Made by a program: the position numbers and the translations under genes. Of a DNA stretch of 64,000 nt, positions 38,274 through 46,661 are shown one piece after another. The DNA lies in NCBI RefSeq assembly GCF_001975785.1, contig NZ_MSFI01000029.1, positions 40,473-104,472 of the forward strand. Direction: 5' to 3'. The stretch's first letter is position 1; every line of letters starts with the position of its first letter. The notes below the pieces were generated by a model. It was not told where the DNA came from and made no database searches. It saw only the letters and a list, made by a program, of their open reading frames with translations. This stretch comes from Domibacillus epiphyticus (lineage in GTDB: Bacteria > Bacillota > Bacilli > Bacillales > Domibacillaceae).

Positions 38274-39156
38274 GAGGATGAAACTGTGAATACACATCTT
38301 TTAACCGTGTTTTCGTAACATGTGTGTATATCTGTGTTGTTGATATATCAGCGTGGCCAAGCATTTCCTGTACAGCACGTAAATCGGCTCCGTTTTCAAG
38401 CAAATGTGTCGCAAACGAATGGCGAAGCGTATGGGGGGTCATTTCTTTTTCGATGGTTGCTTTTTTCGCCAGTGCTTTTATGATTTTCCAAAAGCCCTGT
38501 CGCGTGAGTCTTTTCCCGTAATGGTTTAAAAATAGCGCATCTTCACGGTGCTTTTTCGAGACGAGATCGGGACGTCCATTTTGCAGATAACGTTCAATTG
38601 CTTCCAGTGCGTGGCGTCCAGCAGGAATAATTCTTTCTTTGTCCCCCTTTCCCGTACACCGGACAAACCCCATCGTTAAATGAACGTCTTCTTTATTTAA
38701 CGATGTCAATTCACTAACGCGCAACCCCGAGGCATACATCAGTTCCATCATCGCTTTATCACGCATCCCGAGAGCAGTTGAAACATCTGGTGCTGCGAGC
38801 AGCGCCTCTGTTTCTTCCATACTCAGTACTTTTGGAAGTGAACGGCCTGATTTTGGGGTTTCAATATGATTTGTTGGATCATGATCCGTTACTTTGTCCT
38901 GAATTAAAAAATGATGAAATGAACGAATGGTGGAAATATGACGGGCGATTGTTTTCGGTGACTTTCCCTGTTCTTTCAGCTGTTCGAGAAAGTGTAAAAT
39001 ATGTATTCGCTTAATCCCGCCTGCTGTCACCTGTTCAACTTTTTTCACATAATCGATGTAGTGAGTTAAATCCCGCCGATATGCTGCAATGGTGTTTTCA
39101 GCAAGCCCTTTTTCGACTATTAAAAAATGAAGAAAGTCATTCATGTGTTCTTCCAA
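38266..39156 (-). CDS. xerD: site-specific tyrosine recombinase XerD
   Basis: Resolves chromosome dimers at dif with its XerC-type partner. All catalytic residues of the tyrosine recombinase family are seen: Arg in SGLRVSEL, Lys in [17 protein letters not shown] (H-x-x-R), the second His in [10 protein letters not shown] and the Tyr in IYTHV. The 296-residue length equals B. subtilis XerD (RipX). The start is a TTG at 39156 with GGAG upstream; an ATG at 39144 is the alternative. Confidence 0.95.
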   Translation of the reverse strand: MEEHMNDFLHFLIVEKGLAENTIAAYRRDLTHYIDYVKKVEQVTAGGIKRIHILHFLEQLKEQGKSPKTIARHISTIRSFHHFLIQDKVTDHDPTNHIETPKSGRSLPKVLSMEETEALLAAPDVSTALGMRDKAMMELMYASGLRVSELTSLNKEDVHLTMGFVRCTGKGDKERIIPAGRHALEAIERYLQNGRPDLVSKKHREDALFLNHYGKRLTRQGFWKIIKALAKKATIEKEMTPHTLRHSFATHLLENGADLRAVQEMLGHADISTTQIYTHVTKTRLKDVYSQFHPRA

Positions 39157-39173
39157 GAGTTATCACTCCTTCA

Positions 39174-39204
39174 TCAAAAAAACCTTTCGACTGTTCGAAA
39201 GGTT
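39174..39204 (-). terminator. Rho-independent terminator of fur
   Basis: AACCTTTCGA/TCGAAAGGTT stem with a four-base loop, then TTTTTTT on the minus strand, directly after the fur stop codon. Confidence 0.92.
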
Positions 39205-39693
39205 TTATTCAGCATGTTGTTTTTCAAGATCTCCTTTTTCGCCTTCTTCTTCCTGTTTCATGTGGCATCTGCTGCAAATGCCGTGAAACGTCAGGCGGTG
39301 ATCTTTAATTTTAAAATTCCATCTGCTTTCCACGATCGCTTCGACGTCATCAAGTAAATCTTCTTGTATTTCATCCACCGCTCCACATTCTATGCAGACG
39401 AGATGATGATGAAAATGAGCTGCGCCCTCCTGACGAAGATCGTAACGTGAGACACCGTCTCCAAAGTTTATTTTATCTACCACTTTGAGTTCATTTAATA
39501 GTTCGAGCGTTCTGTAGACTGTAGCCAACCCAATTTCCGGTGCTTTTTCTTTAACGAGGAGGTACACGTCTTCTGCGCTTAAATGGTCCTCTTCATGTTC
39601 AAGAAGAACACGCACAGTGGCTTCGCGCTGCGGTGTTAGTTTATAGCTTGCTGCGTGCAGCTGTTTTTTTATACGGTCAATCCGGCTTTCCAT
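39205..39693 (-). CDS. fur: ferric uptake regulator Fur
   Basis: Iron-responsive repressor. Winged-helix segment YKLTPQREATVRVLLEHEEDHLSAEDVY, then ATVYRTLELL, the metal-site HHHLVCIECGAVDE and a C-terminal CSRCH. The pair of CxxC motifs would hold the structural zinc. I set the start at 39693 (162 residues) because it matches the family N-terminus and has GGGAGGGG upstream. The C-terminus is longer and more charged than in B. subtilis. Confidence 0.96.
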   Translation of the reverse strand: MESRIDRIKKQLHAASYKLTPQREATVRVLLEHEEDHLSAEDVYLLVKEKAPEIGLATVYRTLELLNELKVVDKINFGDGVSRYDLRQEGAAHFHHHLVCIECGAVDEIQEDLLDDVEAIVESRWNFKIKDHRLTFHGICSRCHMKQEEEGEKGDLEKQHAE

Positions 39694-39724
39694 TTTTGTC
39701 CCCTCCCTCGCCGATGTAATCTTT

Positions 39725-39752
39725 ATTATAACAAAATGATGCAATGAATCAA
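39725..39752 (-). promoter_or_regulatory. sigma-A-type promoter of fur
   Basis: Minus strand TTGATT, 16-base spacer, TATAAT, about 32 bases before the fur start. The -35 overlaps the end of spoIIM. In B. subtilis fur is controlled by PerR; no clear PerR box was resolved here. Confidence 0.65.
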
Positions 39753-40378
39753 AAGAATTTATTTAGAAGCACATTCATCATCTGACTTGAAATAAATGCT
39801 TCTATAAAGGCGGCGATCAGAATCGCAATCAACACCGCCCCCATATAGCCCATGTACGTCATAATACTTTTCGCAACCGGAAGGGGCACGGTTTGTTTGA
39901 CAGTCAGCTTTTGCACAAGCCGAATTGAACACGATGCAGACATCACTGCTGTGAATAAAAAAGCGGGTATGAGAATCATATTTTGGGGCAAAATCGTGCA
40001 TAGTGCGATCAAAAGCCCGTCCCATTTCATTTGCTGGATAAGAAAGCCCACCGAAAAACCGGTCACTGCTCCTTTTAAAAACAGCAAAACAAAAATAAGC
40101 GGAAGGCCGATTACGGAAATACCTGCGATCCACATGGCACCAGTGAATTTTATATTATGAGTGACGCTTTCCCAAAATAAATCAAGCGGCTTGGCAACGT
40201 TTCCGGCGGATGCCTGCGTAAAAAACTCTTTCACATAAGAATACAGCTCGGATTTTTGAACCGGCATCATGCTATTAACAGCGAGCGCGCCAAAGGCCGT
40301 TCCTGTCATAAGCAGTACGGCTGTAAATAGATATAGTGCCGCCCGTTTTTGAATATGACGGTTGATGGCAATCCACAT
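39749..40378 (-). CDS. spoIIM: stage II sporulation protein M
   Basis: Part of the SpoIIDMP machine that removes septal peptidoglycan during engulfment. A 209-residue protein with about five membrane helices (near residues 14-33, 75-95, 100-118, 128-148 and 175-195). Sequence features such as NIKFTGAMWIAGISVIGLP and PQNMILIPAFLF fit the family. The probable ribosome-binding site lies in a stable hairpin (separate entry). Confidence 0.92.
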   Translation of the reverse strand: MWIAINRHIQKRAALYLFTAVLLMTGTAFGALAVNSMMPVQKSELYSYVKEFFTQASAGNVAKPLDLFWESVTHNIKFTGAMWIAGISVIGLPLIFVLLFLKGAVTGFSVGFLIQQMKWDGLLIALCTILPQNMILIPAFLFTAVMSASCSIRLVQKLTVKQTVPLPVAKSIMTYMGYMGAVLIAILIAAFIEAFISSQMMNVLLNKFF

Positions 40379-40389
40379 AAATGGAGGCC

Positions 40390-40419
40390 CCCCTCTCTTT
40401 GCCCACTATATGAGAGGGG
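40390..40419 (-). other. GC-rich hairpin covering the spoIIM ribosome-binding region
   Basis: CCCCTCTC (40412-40419, minus strand) pairs with GAGAGGGG (40390-40397) across a 14-base loop. The 3' arm is the only G-rich sequence before the spoIIM ATG, so the stem would hide the ribosome-binding site. No T-run follows, which argues against a terminator. Confidence 0.5.
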
Positions 40420-40427
40420 CGGCATCA

Positions 40428-40973
40428 TTATACCAGTCCGTTTAAGCGCAAATATTGCAGCGCCCACATTGTTTTTGCATCATAAATACGGTTTTCTTGT
40501 AAAAGCTGCTCTGCTTCTTCAATGGTCACTTCCATTAACTCGACAAACTCATCCTCATCCGCAGCTAGACCGTCTTCTACCTTCACAAGTTCTTCTGCAA
40601 GAAACACGTGTACAAGCTCGTCAGCGAACCCTGGTGATGTGTAAAACGACTGAACATGTGTCATTTTCCCTGGACGGTATCCTGTTTCTTCCTCTAGCTC
40701 CCGCCGCGCTGATAATTCGGGTTCTTCTCCGGGTTCTAGTTTCCCTGCCGGCACTTCGACAAGGGGACGTTCAAGTGCTTTGCGGTATTGTTCAACAAGA
40801 ATGATTTTTTTTTCTGCTGTCAGTGCGACGACACATACTGCGCCGGGATGTTTAATGAGTTCTCTCTTTGCTTCCTTCCCATCCGGCAGCAGGACATCAT
40901 CGACCTGCAGACGAATGACTTTCCCTTGAAAAATCGACTCCGTTTTAATAGTTTTTTCTTCAAATTTATGCAT
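40428..40973 (-). CDS. nudF: ADP-ribose pyrophosphatase (Nudix)
   Basis: Hydrolyses ADP-ribose to AMP and ribose 5-phosphate. The Nudix box is complete: GKLEPGEEPELSARRELEEE, followed directly by TGY. The upstream VEVPAG segment is also typical. 181 residues, similar to B. subtilis NudF. Ribosome-binding site GAGGG. Divergent from yqkF. Confidence 0.94.
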   Translation of the reverse strand: MHKFEEKTIKTESIFQGKVIRLQVDDVLLPDGKEAKRELIKHPGAVCVVALTAEKKIILVEQYRKALERPLVEVPAGKLEPGEEPELSARRELEEETGYRPGKMTHVQSFYTSPGFADELVHVFLAEELVKVEDGLAADEDEFVELMEVTIEEAEQLLQENRIYDAKTMWALQYLRLNGLV

Positions 40974-41039
40974 AAAGTTCCCTCTTTTCTTTTCTCCTCT
41001 TCCATATGTTACACTTTTAGAAAAAGGAAGGTGATTGGA

Positions 41040-41963
41040 ATGAATACACGTGAACTAGGCAATTCCGGCATTTTTGTCAGTGAACTAGGACTCGGCTGTA
41101 TGTCCATTGGTACGGAAGAACGTCATGCTGAATCCATCTTGCATACAGCTCTTGACGAAGGCATTACGTATTTCGATACAGCAGACTTATATGATTTTGG
41201 CGTCAACGAACAGCTTGTCGGCAAAACATTGAAACAAGTCCGCGAGAAAGTCGTTATTGCATCAAAAGCAGGCAACCGATGGACCGATTCAAAAGACAGC
41301 TGGACGTGGGATGCGTCAAAAGCCTATATAAAAGAAGCTGCGAAACAAAGCCTAAAACGTCTCGACACGGAATATATCGATTTGTATCAGCTGCACGGCG
41401 GCACGCTAGATGATCCAATTGACGAAACGATTGAAGCATTTGAAGAACTAAAGTCGGAAGGATTCATCCGTGCCTATGGGATTTCATCCATTCGGCCGAC
41501 GGTTATCAATCAATATGTAAAACGGTCTTCTATTTCAAGCGTGATGATGCAGTACAGCATTTTAGACCGCCGTCCTGAATTTCAGGCTCTTCCTATTTTA
41601 GCAGAGAATGGCGTCAGTGTCGTCGCTCGCGGACCGGTCTCATTCGGCCTTTTAAGCACAAATTGGCGTGAAAAACTTCAAAAAGCAGCGAAAAAAGGAT
41701 TGAAATGGTACAGTGAAAAAGAGCTTTCAACTGTTCTAACGACAATTGAAAACAGTCTCGCTCCGGATCGAACGTTAAATGGCCTTGCTTTTCGCTATGT
41801 GCTTCATCATCCTGCTGCAGCCGCAGTCGTTGCGGGTGCGAGTTCGGTAGATCAGCTAAGAGAAAATGCACGAGCGGTACGTGAAGCCGCCTTGACGGAG
41901 GAAGAATATAAATGGATTCAAGATACAGCAATAAAAGCAGATTACGACGCACATCGATTATAA
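41040..41963 (+). CDS. yqkF: aldo/keto reductase YqkF
   Basis: NADPH-dependent oxidoreductase of unknown physiological substrate. 307 residues with the AKR catalytic set: Asp in FDTADLYDFG, Lys in VIASKAGNRW, and IDLYQLHGG with the active-site His; the cofactor loop is near the C-terminus (VVAGASSVDQL). The start is the ATG at 41040 after AAGGTGA. A longer frame reaching into nudF is rejected. The sequence pattern is very close to B. subtilis YqkF. Confidence 0.93.
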   Translation: MNTRELGNSGIFVSELGLGCMSIGTEERHAESILHTALDEGITYFDTADLYDFGVNEQLVGKTLKQVREKVVIASKAGNRWTDSKDSWTWDASKAYIKEAAKQSLKRLDTEYIDLYQLHGGTLDDPIDETIEAFEELKSEGFIRAYGISSIRPTVINQYVKRSSISSVMMQYSILDRRPEFQALPILAENGVSVVARGPVSFGLLSTNWREKLQKAAKKGLKWYSEKELSTVLTTIENSLAPDRTLNGLAFRYVLHHPAAAAVVAGASSVDQLRENARAVREAALTEEEYKWIQDTAIKADYDAHRL

Positions 41964-42880
41964 AAAAAGCCGCCATTTCCAGCGGTTCTGCTGCAGCGGT
42001 TCTGCTTGCAGGTACGGGCTTATATTTATCGCAACGTATCTTGTATAGGATGAAAAAAGCAGATAAAGCGATTGTTGAACGCGAAAGAAAAGCAGGACGT
42101 TTTGATGAAAACGCATATGAACAACTGCCGAAAGAAGACGTTTGGATAACCTCTGAAGATGGAATTCGAATAAAAAGTGTTTTTATTACACCAACCCCCG
42201 GCAATCCATATGTTATTTTTTGCCACGGTGTCACTGAGCATAAAGTAAATTCTATTAAATATATGAATTTATTTTTAAAGCGCGGTTTTAATGCGGTTAT
42301 ATACGACCATCGAAGGCATGGCGAATCAGAAGGCGCATTCACAAGCTACGGACATTTCGAAAAAATGGATTTAAAAGCAGTAGCTGATGAATTAGTCCGG
42401 CGGGAGGGCCCTCATGTACGCTTTGGTATACACGGTGAATCAATGGGGGCCGTTACACTTCTTTTATACGCCGGAACTATTGAAGACCGGGCTGATTTTT
42501 ATGTAGCGGATTGTCCTTTTTCGGACTTCCGAGAACAATTGGAGCACCAAATGAGGCGTGAAATTGGCGGGGCGCCGCGATTCTTGCTGACAATCGCCGA
42601 GTGGTCTGTCTGGCTTCGAGGACGATACAAACTATCTGAATTAACCCCTCTAGAGGCAGTGAAAAACATAAAAAAGCCCATTCTGTTTATTCACAGCATG
42701 GATGATAAGTTTATTTTGCCACGCATGACCGAAGCGCTGTTTGAAGTAAAAGAAGGCCCAAAAGAAATTTATTTCGCTCCAAATGGTGCACATGCACAAT
42801 CATATAATGAAAACCCGGAACAGTACGAAGAAGCACTGAATGCGTTTTTAAGAAAGTACAACTTAGATCCGAATCATTAA
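41912..42880 (+). CDS. yqkD: alpha/beta hydrolase YqkD
   Basis: 322 residues with an N-terminal membrane anchor (about residues 24-42) and a serine hydrolase domain: oxyanion region FCHGVTEH, YDHRRHGESEG, nucleophile elbow GIHGESMGAV, catalytic Asp in HSMDDKFI and His in NGAHAQ. The substrate is unknown. The gene begins 52 bases inside yqkF, with GGAGG ten bases before the ATG. The same two neighbours occur in B. subtilis. Confidence 0.9.
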   Translation: MDSRYSNKSRLRRTSIIKKAAISSGSAAAVLLAGTGLYLSQRILYRMKKADKAIVERERKAGRFDENAYEQLPKEDVWITSEDGIRIKSVFITPTPGNPYVIFCHGVTEHKVNSIKYMNLFLKRGFNAVIYDHRRHGESEGAFTSYGHFEKMDLKAVADELVRREGPHVRFGIHGESMGAVTLLLYAGTIEDRADFYVADCPFSDFREQLEHQMRREIGGAPRFLLTIAEWSVWLRGRYKLSELTPLEAVKNIKKPILFIHSMDDKFILPRMTEALFEVKEGPKEIYFAPNGAHAQSYNENPEQYEEALNAFLRKYNLDPNH

Positions 42881-42917
42881 AAGGAGGACACTGTTTCAGC
42901 GCCCTCCTTGTCATTTT
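42881..42917 (+). terminator. terminator candidate after yqkD
   Basis: AAGGAGG and CCTCCTT with a 15-base loop, then a T-rich stretch (TTGTCATTTTT). It overlaps the 3' end of the convergent yqjQ. Confidence 0.6.
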
Positions 42918-43678
42918 TGAAAAAATACTTTCCGGCCGAGGCGTTCGACGGTTTTTGGGAATAAGTGATGAATGATACTGCCGGCCGCCATCCACTTCGG
43001 CACGTTCACTTCTCGAACCGGACGCCCGATAGCAGCGATTGTTTTTCTTGCCACATAAACCGGATCAAGCATGATTTTCCCCGCATTTTTTATATAGGTC
43101 CCTTCCGGATCCGCATTATCAAAAAACGGAGTCGCAATCGGCCCCGGGTTTATCGCCGTAACTAGTACATTCGAGCGGGCGAGCTCCATGCGTATGCTGT
43201 TTGTGTAACCTAAAACCGCGTGCTTTGTTGCTGCGTACACCGCTGATTTTGGTGTCGCCAGTTTACCGGCCTGTGAGGCAACATTAATGATGTGTCCGCT
43301 TCTTCGTTCAATCATTTGCTGTATGACAAGTTCCGTACAATTTATTAATCCGTTCACATTCACGCTGATCATTTGAACCGTTTCTTCCGGTTTCATTTCA
43401 TGCGCCCACGCGAAATAACCGACGCCTGCATTGTTAATCAGCACATCGACTTGACCAATTTCACGGAAAACAGATTCGAGAGCGGTACGATCTGTCACAT
43501 CTGCCTGAAACACACGTACGTTTCCTGTGGGATCTAATTCTTTTTTTATTTTCTCTAAAAAGTCCAGCCGGCGTGCCACTAACACAGCATGAAAGCCCGC
43601 CGAAACCGCTTCTCTTGCAAGCTCTGCACCTAAACCCGAAGAGGCTCCGGTGATCACAACCGTTTTTCCCATCTGCAT
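42911..43678 (-). CDS. yqjQ: short-chain dehydrogenase/reductase YqjQ
   Basis: Classical SDR of about 255 residues: TGASSGLG cofactor loop near residue 10, NNAG near 87, catalytic Ser in NVASQAG and YAATK with the Tyr and Lys. The substrate is unknown. The start is taken at the ATG at 43678, which overlaps the yqjP stop (TGATG); an ATG at 43672 is possible. The yqjP-yqjQ pair is conserved in Bacillus. Confidence 0.88.
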   Translation of the reverse strand: MQMGKTVVITGASSGLGAELAREAVSAGFHAVLVARRLDFLEKIKKELDPTGNVRVFQADVTDRTALESVFREIGQVDVLINNAGVGYFAWAHEMKPEETVQMISVNVNGLINCTELVIQQMIERRSGHIINVASQAGKLATPKSAVYAATKHAVLGYTNSIRMELARSNVLVTAINPGPIATPFFDNADPEGTYIKNAGKIMLDPVYVARKTIAAIGRPVREVNVPKWMAAGSIIHHLFPKTVERLGRKVFFQK

Positions 43679-44640
43679 CACCCCCGGAAATATGCGGCAC
43701 CGTTTTCAACATTGTACACGTGAATGTCACCGCGTTCCATTAAATAATCAAATTGTCCTGCCGTTTCCGAGAGCGTCAAGCCTGTTTCTTTTTTATACAT
43801 TTCCGGGAACAGTTTCGTACAGACGTCAAAAATGGTCATCGGTTTTTCTCGCAGCATGGATAAAACAAGCATGGCACGGTCATGCTGCCGTTCGAAACGC
43901 CGTTCAATTAACGGGTTAATCGACTTTATATCGTTTCCATGACCGGTCAATGCATACCGGATATCCAAATCCATTACTTTTCTTAGCGAGTCATGATATT
44001 GAAGCAATGATTTTGCCCTTTCTCCCCCATCATTGGATGGGGGCTCAATGAGTGGGTTGGATGAAACAGTTTTCAACACGTGATCTCCCGCTATAAGAAA
44101 ACCATCCTTCTCACGGTAAAAAACAAGATGGCTTTGTGCATGCCCCGGCGTTTCATAGACACGCCATCCAGGCAATGCAGGCAGTTCATCTCCTTCTTTT
44201 AATGCTTGTGTAAGGACGCTGTTTTTCGAGCTGAATTTCAGCGTTTTTTCCAGGTTATTCGCAATTTCCATCATCTCATCCGGCACGCCAAATTCACGGA
44301 ATAATGAATGGAAAAATTCTCGACGCCAGTCCAAAAATGATTGATTGTGTGACAACCAGTTGGCGCAATATTCATGTCCGTAAATATCGACATGAAAATC
44401 ATCTAGCAGCCCGGTATGATCGGGGTGGTGATGCGTTAAAATTACTTGTTCAATGTCGGATGCTTTGTAGCCAGCTTCTTTTAAACCCGCTTTTAACGCT
44501 GTACGTGCCTCTATTGTATTCACACCGGCATCGATTAGTGTAAGCCGGTCCCCTTTTACTAAATATGTATTGACATCACCAATCGGGAAAGGCGTTGGCA
44601 TCGTTATTTTAATGATGTTTTCATATGTTTCAATCCCCAT
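43678..44640 (-). CDS. yqjP: metallo-beta-lactamase fold hydrolase YqjP
   Basis: 320 residues. The metal motif THHHPDHTG lies near residue 72; further ligands are in ETPGHAQSH and AGDHVL, with a C-terminal GHG motif. A helical C-terminal domain follows, as in the YqjP group. The start at 44640 (MGIETYENII) is preferred over the longer frame because AGGTGG lies just upstream. Substrate unknown. Coupled to yqjQ by a one-base overlap. Confidence 0.88.
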   Translation of the reverse strand: MGIETYENIIKITMPTPFPIGDVNTYLVKGDRLTLIDAGVNTIEARTALKAGLKEAGYKASDIEQVILTHHHPDHTGLLDDFHVDIYGHEYCANWLSHNQSFLDWRREFFHSLFREFGVPDEMMEIANNLEKTLKFSSKNSVLTQALKEGDELPALPGWRVYETPGHAQSHLVFYREKDGFLIAGDHVLKTVSSNPLIEPPSNDGGERAKSLLQYHDSLRKVMDLDIRYALTGHGNDIKSINPLIERRFERQHDRAMLVLSMLREKPMTIFDVCTKLFPEMYKKETGLTLSETAGQFDYLMERGDIHVYNVENGAAYFRG

Positions 44641-44674
44641 TATGTCCACCTGCCATTTTTCTGAAATAATATTC

Positions 44675-44703
44675 ATTATATATGTAGTGTACCTGTTCCA
44701 CAA
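44675..44703 (-). promoter_or_regulatory. sigma-A-type promoter of yqjP-yqjQ
   Basis: Minus strand TTGTGG, 17-base spacer, TATAAT. The -35 touches the palindrome at 44700-44721. Confidence 0.55.
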
Positions 44704-44721
44704 TGAATTGTCATTCATTGT
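44700..44721. promoter_or_regulatory. operator-like perfect inverted repeat between yqjP and proI
   Basis: ACAATGAAT, four bases, ATTCATTGT: nine-bp perfect arms. It touches the yqjP -35 and ends 11 bases before the proI -35, so one bound regulator could affect both divergent promoters. The protein is unknown. Confidence 0.5.
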
Positions 44722-44732
44722 TCATTACTCTC

Positions 44733-44761
44733 TTGACAGAACCATTTCTTTTCCGCATAAT
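44733..44761 (+). promoter_or_regulatory. sigma-A-type promoter of proI
   Basis: TTGACA (perfect), 17-base spacer, CATAAT, about 44 bases before the proI start. Confidence 0.75.
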
Positions 44762-44804
44762 CACTTGAAAAGTCAAAATGTTTAGGCAACAGGGAGGAAT
44801 CACG

Positions 44805-45620
44805 TTGAAAGCAGTTTTTATTGGAGCCGGTTCGATGGCTGAAGCGATAATTGCCGGTGCAATTACAAGCGGAGCTCTTCAAGCAGAAAACACTTATGTG
44901 ACAAACCGCGCGAACAACGAACGACTCAAAGAGTTGGCGGCTCAATATGGCATTCAATCAGGCTATGACATGGAATCAGCTTTGAATAATGCTGATGTCA
45001 TTGTGCTTGCGATGAAGCCAAAAGATGCGGCTGCAGGGCTTGAGGCAATACGATCTTACATACATAATGGTTCCGTCATCATCAGCCTTCTTGCCGGTGT
45101 TGGGATTGACTTTATGGAAAAAGCCATTGGCAAACCGTGTGCGATTATTCGCTCTATGCCAAATACATCCGCTGCGGTTGGGAAGTCAGCGACAGCCATC
45201 GCGTTAAATAAACACGTTACAGCCGGCCAGCATAAAGCGGCCATTGATCTATTTACGGCTATTGGTCTTGCGATTACGGTGGACGAATCGCAAATGGACG
45301 CTGTGACAGCCGTCTCCGGAAGCGGTCCGGCTTATATTTATTATGTAGCCGAAGCGATGCAGACTTCCGGTGAAGAACTCGGTCTTGACCATGAAACAGC
45401 CAAGGCGCTCATTATTCAAACCCTTCTCGGTGCCGCTGACATGCTTTCCGAGTCTAACGGCCAAGCTGCTTCTCTCCGCAAAGCGATAACTAGCGCCGGA
45501 GGGACTACGGAAGCTGCCATCCGCACATTTGACGAATGGCACGTAAAAGAAGCAATTGAAGCTGGTGTAAAAGAAGCCGCTGCTCAGTCAAAAAGGCTTG
45601 GTCTCTCTTATAAACACTAA
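44805..45620 (+). CDS. proI: pyrroline-5-carboxylate reductase
   Basis: Last step of proline synthesis: reduces pyrroline-5-carboxylate with NADPH. The N-terminal [15 protein letters not shown] binds the cofactor; [17 protein letters not shown] and the signature [14 protein letters not shown] with the GGTTEAAI stretch follow. The start is a TTG at 44805, fixed by AGGGAGG seven bases upstream (271 residues). The context (yqjP-yqjQ, rnz, zwf) matches proI (yqjO) of B. subtilis. Its end overlaps the convergent rnz by four bases. Confidence 0.95.
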   Translation: MKAVFIGAGSMAEAIIAGAITSGALQAENTYVTNRANNERLKELAAQYGIQSGYDMESALNNADVIVLAMKPKDAAAGLEAIRSYIHNGSVIISLLAGVGIDFMEKAIGKPCAIIRSMPNTSAAVGKSATAIALNKHVTAGQHKAAIDLFTAIGLAITVDESQMDAVTAVSGSGPAYIYYVAEAMQTSGEELGLDHETAKALIIQTLLGAADMLSESNGQAASLRKAITSAGGTTEAAIRTFDEWHVKEAIEAGVKEAAAQSKRLGLSYKH

Positions 45621-46534
45621 TTGATGAGCACTTCGAGGAAATCACGAGCGATAATAACCGGTTGAAACAGCTCTTTGGCTTCATTTAAAAGCTGACGCTC
45701 ATCTTCTCTCGTATAGCGGGAGCTGATATGGGTTAAGCATAAGGATTTGACGCCGGCACGCATCGCCATTCCGGCTGCCTGTGATGTCGTTGAATGGTAA
45801 TAATCATGTGCCATCTTTTTATTCTCTGCGTTAAATGTTGCTTCGTGAACAAGCAAATCTGCACCTAAAGAAAGTTGAACGGCCATGTCGCACGGTCTTG
45901 TATCACCGAGGACCGTGACGATTTTTCCAGGTTGTGGGTCACTTGTGTATTTATCCGGGTCAATTTTCCGCCCATCTGTCAATGTAACCTGCTTCCCTTC
46001 TTTTATTTGTTTATAAATTGGGCCTGGTGGAATATTATCTTCACGGAGAAGATCAACGAGCAGCTCGCCTGGTTTTTCTTTTTCGGCAAACCTATAACCG
46101 AGAGAGTATATGCCGTGATCTAATTTTCCAGCTGTAACGATGATCCCGTCGTCTTCAAAGACCGTTCCTTCTTCAATTTCTTCTATGTAAAGAGGGTATT
46201 GAAGATGCGTATTGCTGACATGAAGTGCGGTTTCAATAAACGCGCGAATACCGGCCGGACCGTACACCGTGAGCGGTTCAATGCCGCCTTGAAAAGAGCG
46301 GCTTCCAAGAAGACCGGGCAGGCCAAAAATATGATCTCCATGTAAATGGGTGATAAATATTTTTTCAATCCGGCGCGGTTTCAGACTTGTATGCAATATT
46401 TGATGCTGTGTAGCTTCACCGCAATCGATAAGCCAGACAGTGCCGCGTTCGTTTAACATCTTGAGTGCAATGGACGTTACGTTGCGCATTTTACCTGGCA
46501 CACCGGCACCTGTTCCAAGAAATAATAATTCCAA
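45617..46534 (-). CDS. rnz: ribonuclease Z
   Basis: Endonuclease that trims tRNA 3' ends. A 305-residue metallo-beta-lactamase protein with GTGAGVPG near the start, the zinc motif [10 protein letters not shown] near residue 65, the exosite-like GPAGIRAF region, [13 protein letters not shown] and HISSRY. The start is a TTG at 46534 with AAGGAG eight bases upstream. Convergent with proI. Confidence 0.96.
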   Translation of the reverse strand: MELLFLGTGAGVPGKMRNVTSIALKMLNERGTVWLIDCGEATQHQILHTSLKPRRIEKIFITHLHGDHIFGLPGLLGSRSFQGGIEPLTVYGPAGIRAFIETALHVSNTHLQYPLYIEEIEEGTVFEDDGIIVTAGKLDHGIYSLGYRFAEKEKPGELLVDLLREDNIPPGPIYKQIKEGKQVTLTDGRKIDPDKYTSDPQPGKIVTVLGDTRPCDMAVQLSLGADLLVHEATFNAENKKMAHDYYHSTTSQAAGMAMRAGVKSLCLTHISSRYTREDERQLLNEAKELFQPVIIARDFLEVLIN

Positions 46535-46661
46535 TTAAATCACTCCTTTGTTCGTCTTATTTTGCCATATTTCTTTCATAAACAAAAATACTTGTCACTT
46601 TCACTGTTTTGTGAAAAAATGCAATAGTATAAAAATGAATCTCAAAAGCGGGGTTAGAAAC

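Noticed and set aside
40788..41039. Upstream extension of the yqkF reading frame into nudF
   Set aside because: The ATG at 41040 has a ribosome-binding site and the family N-terminus; the extension is antisense to nudF.
41614..42342. Minus-strand ORF of 242 codons across yqkF and yqkD
   Set aside because: It is antisense to two well-supported genes with complete catalytic motifs, has no ribosome-binding site, and its translation shows no recognisable family.
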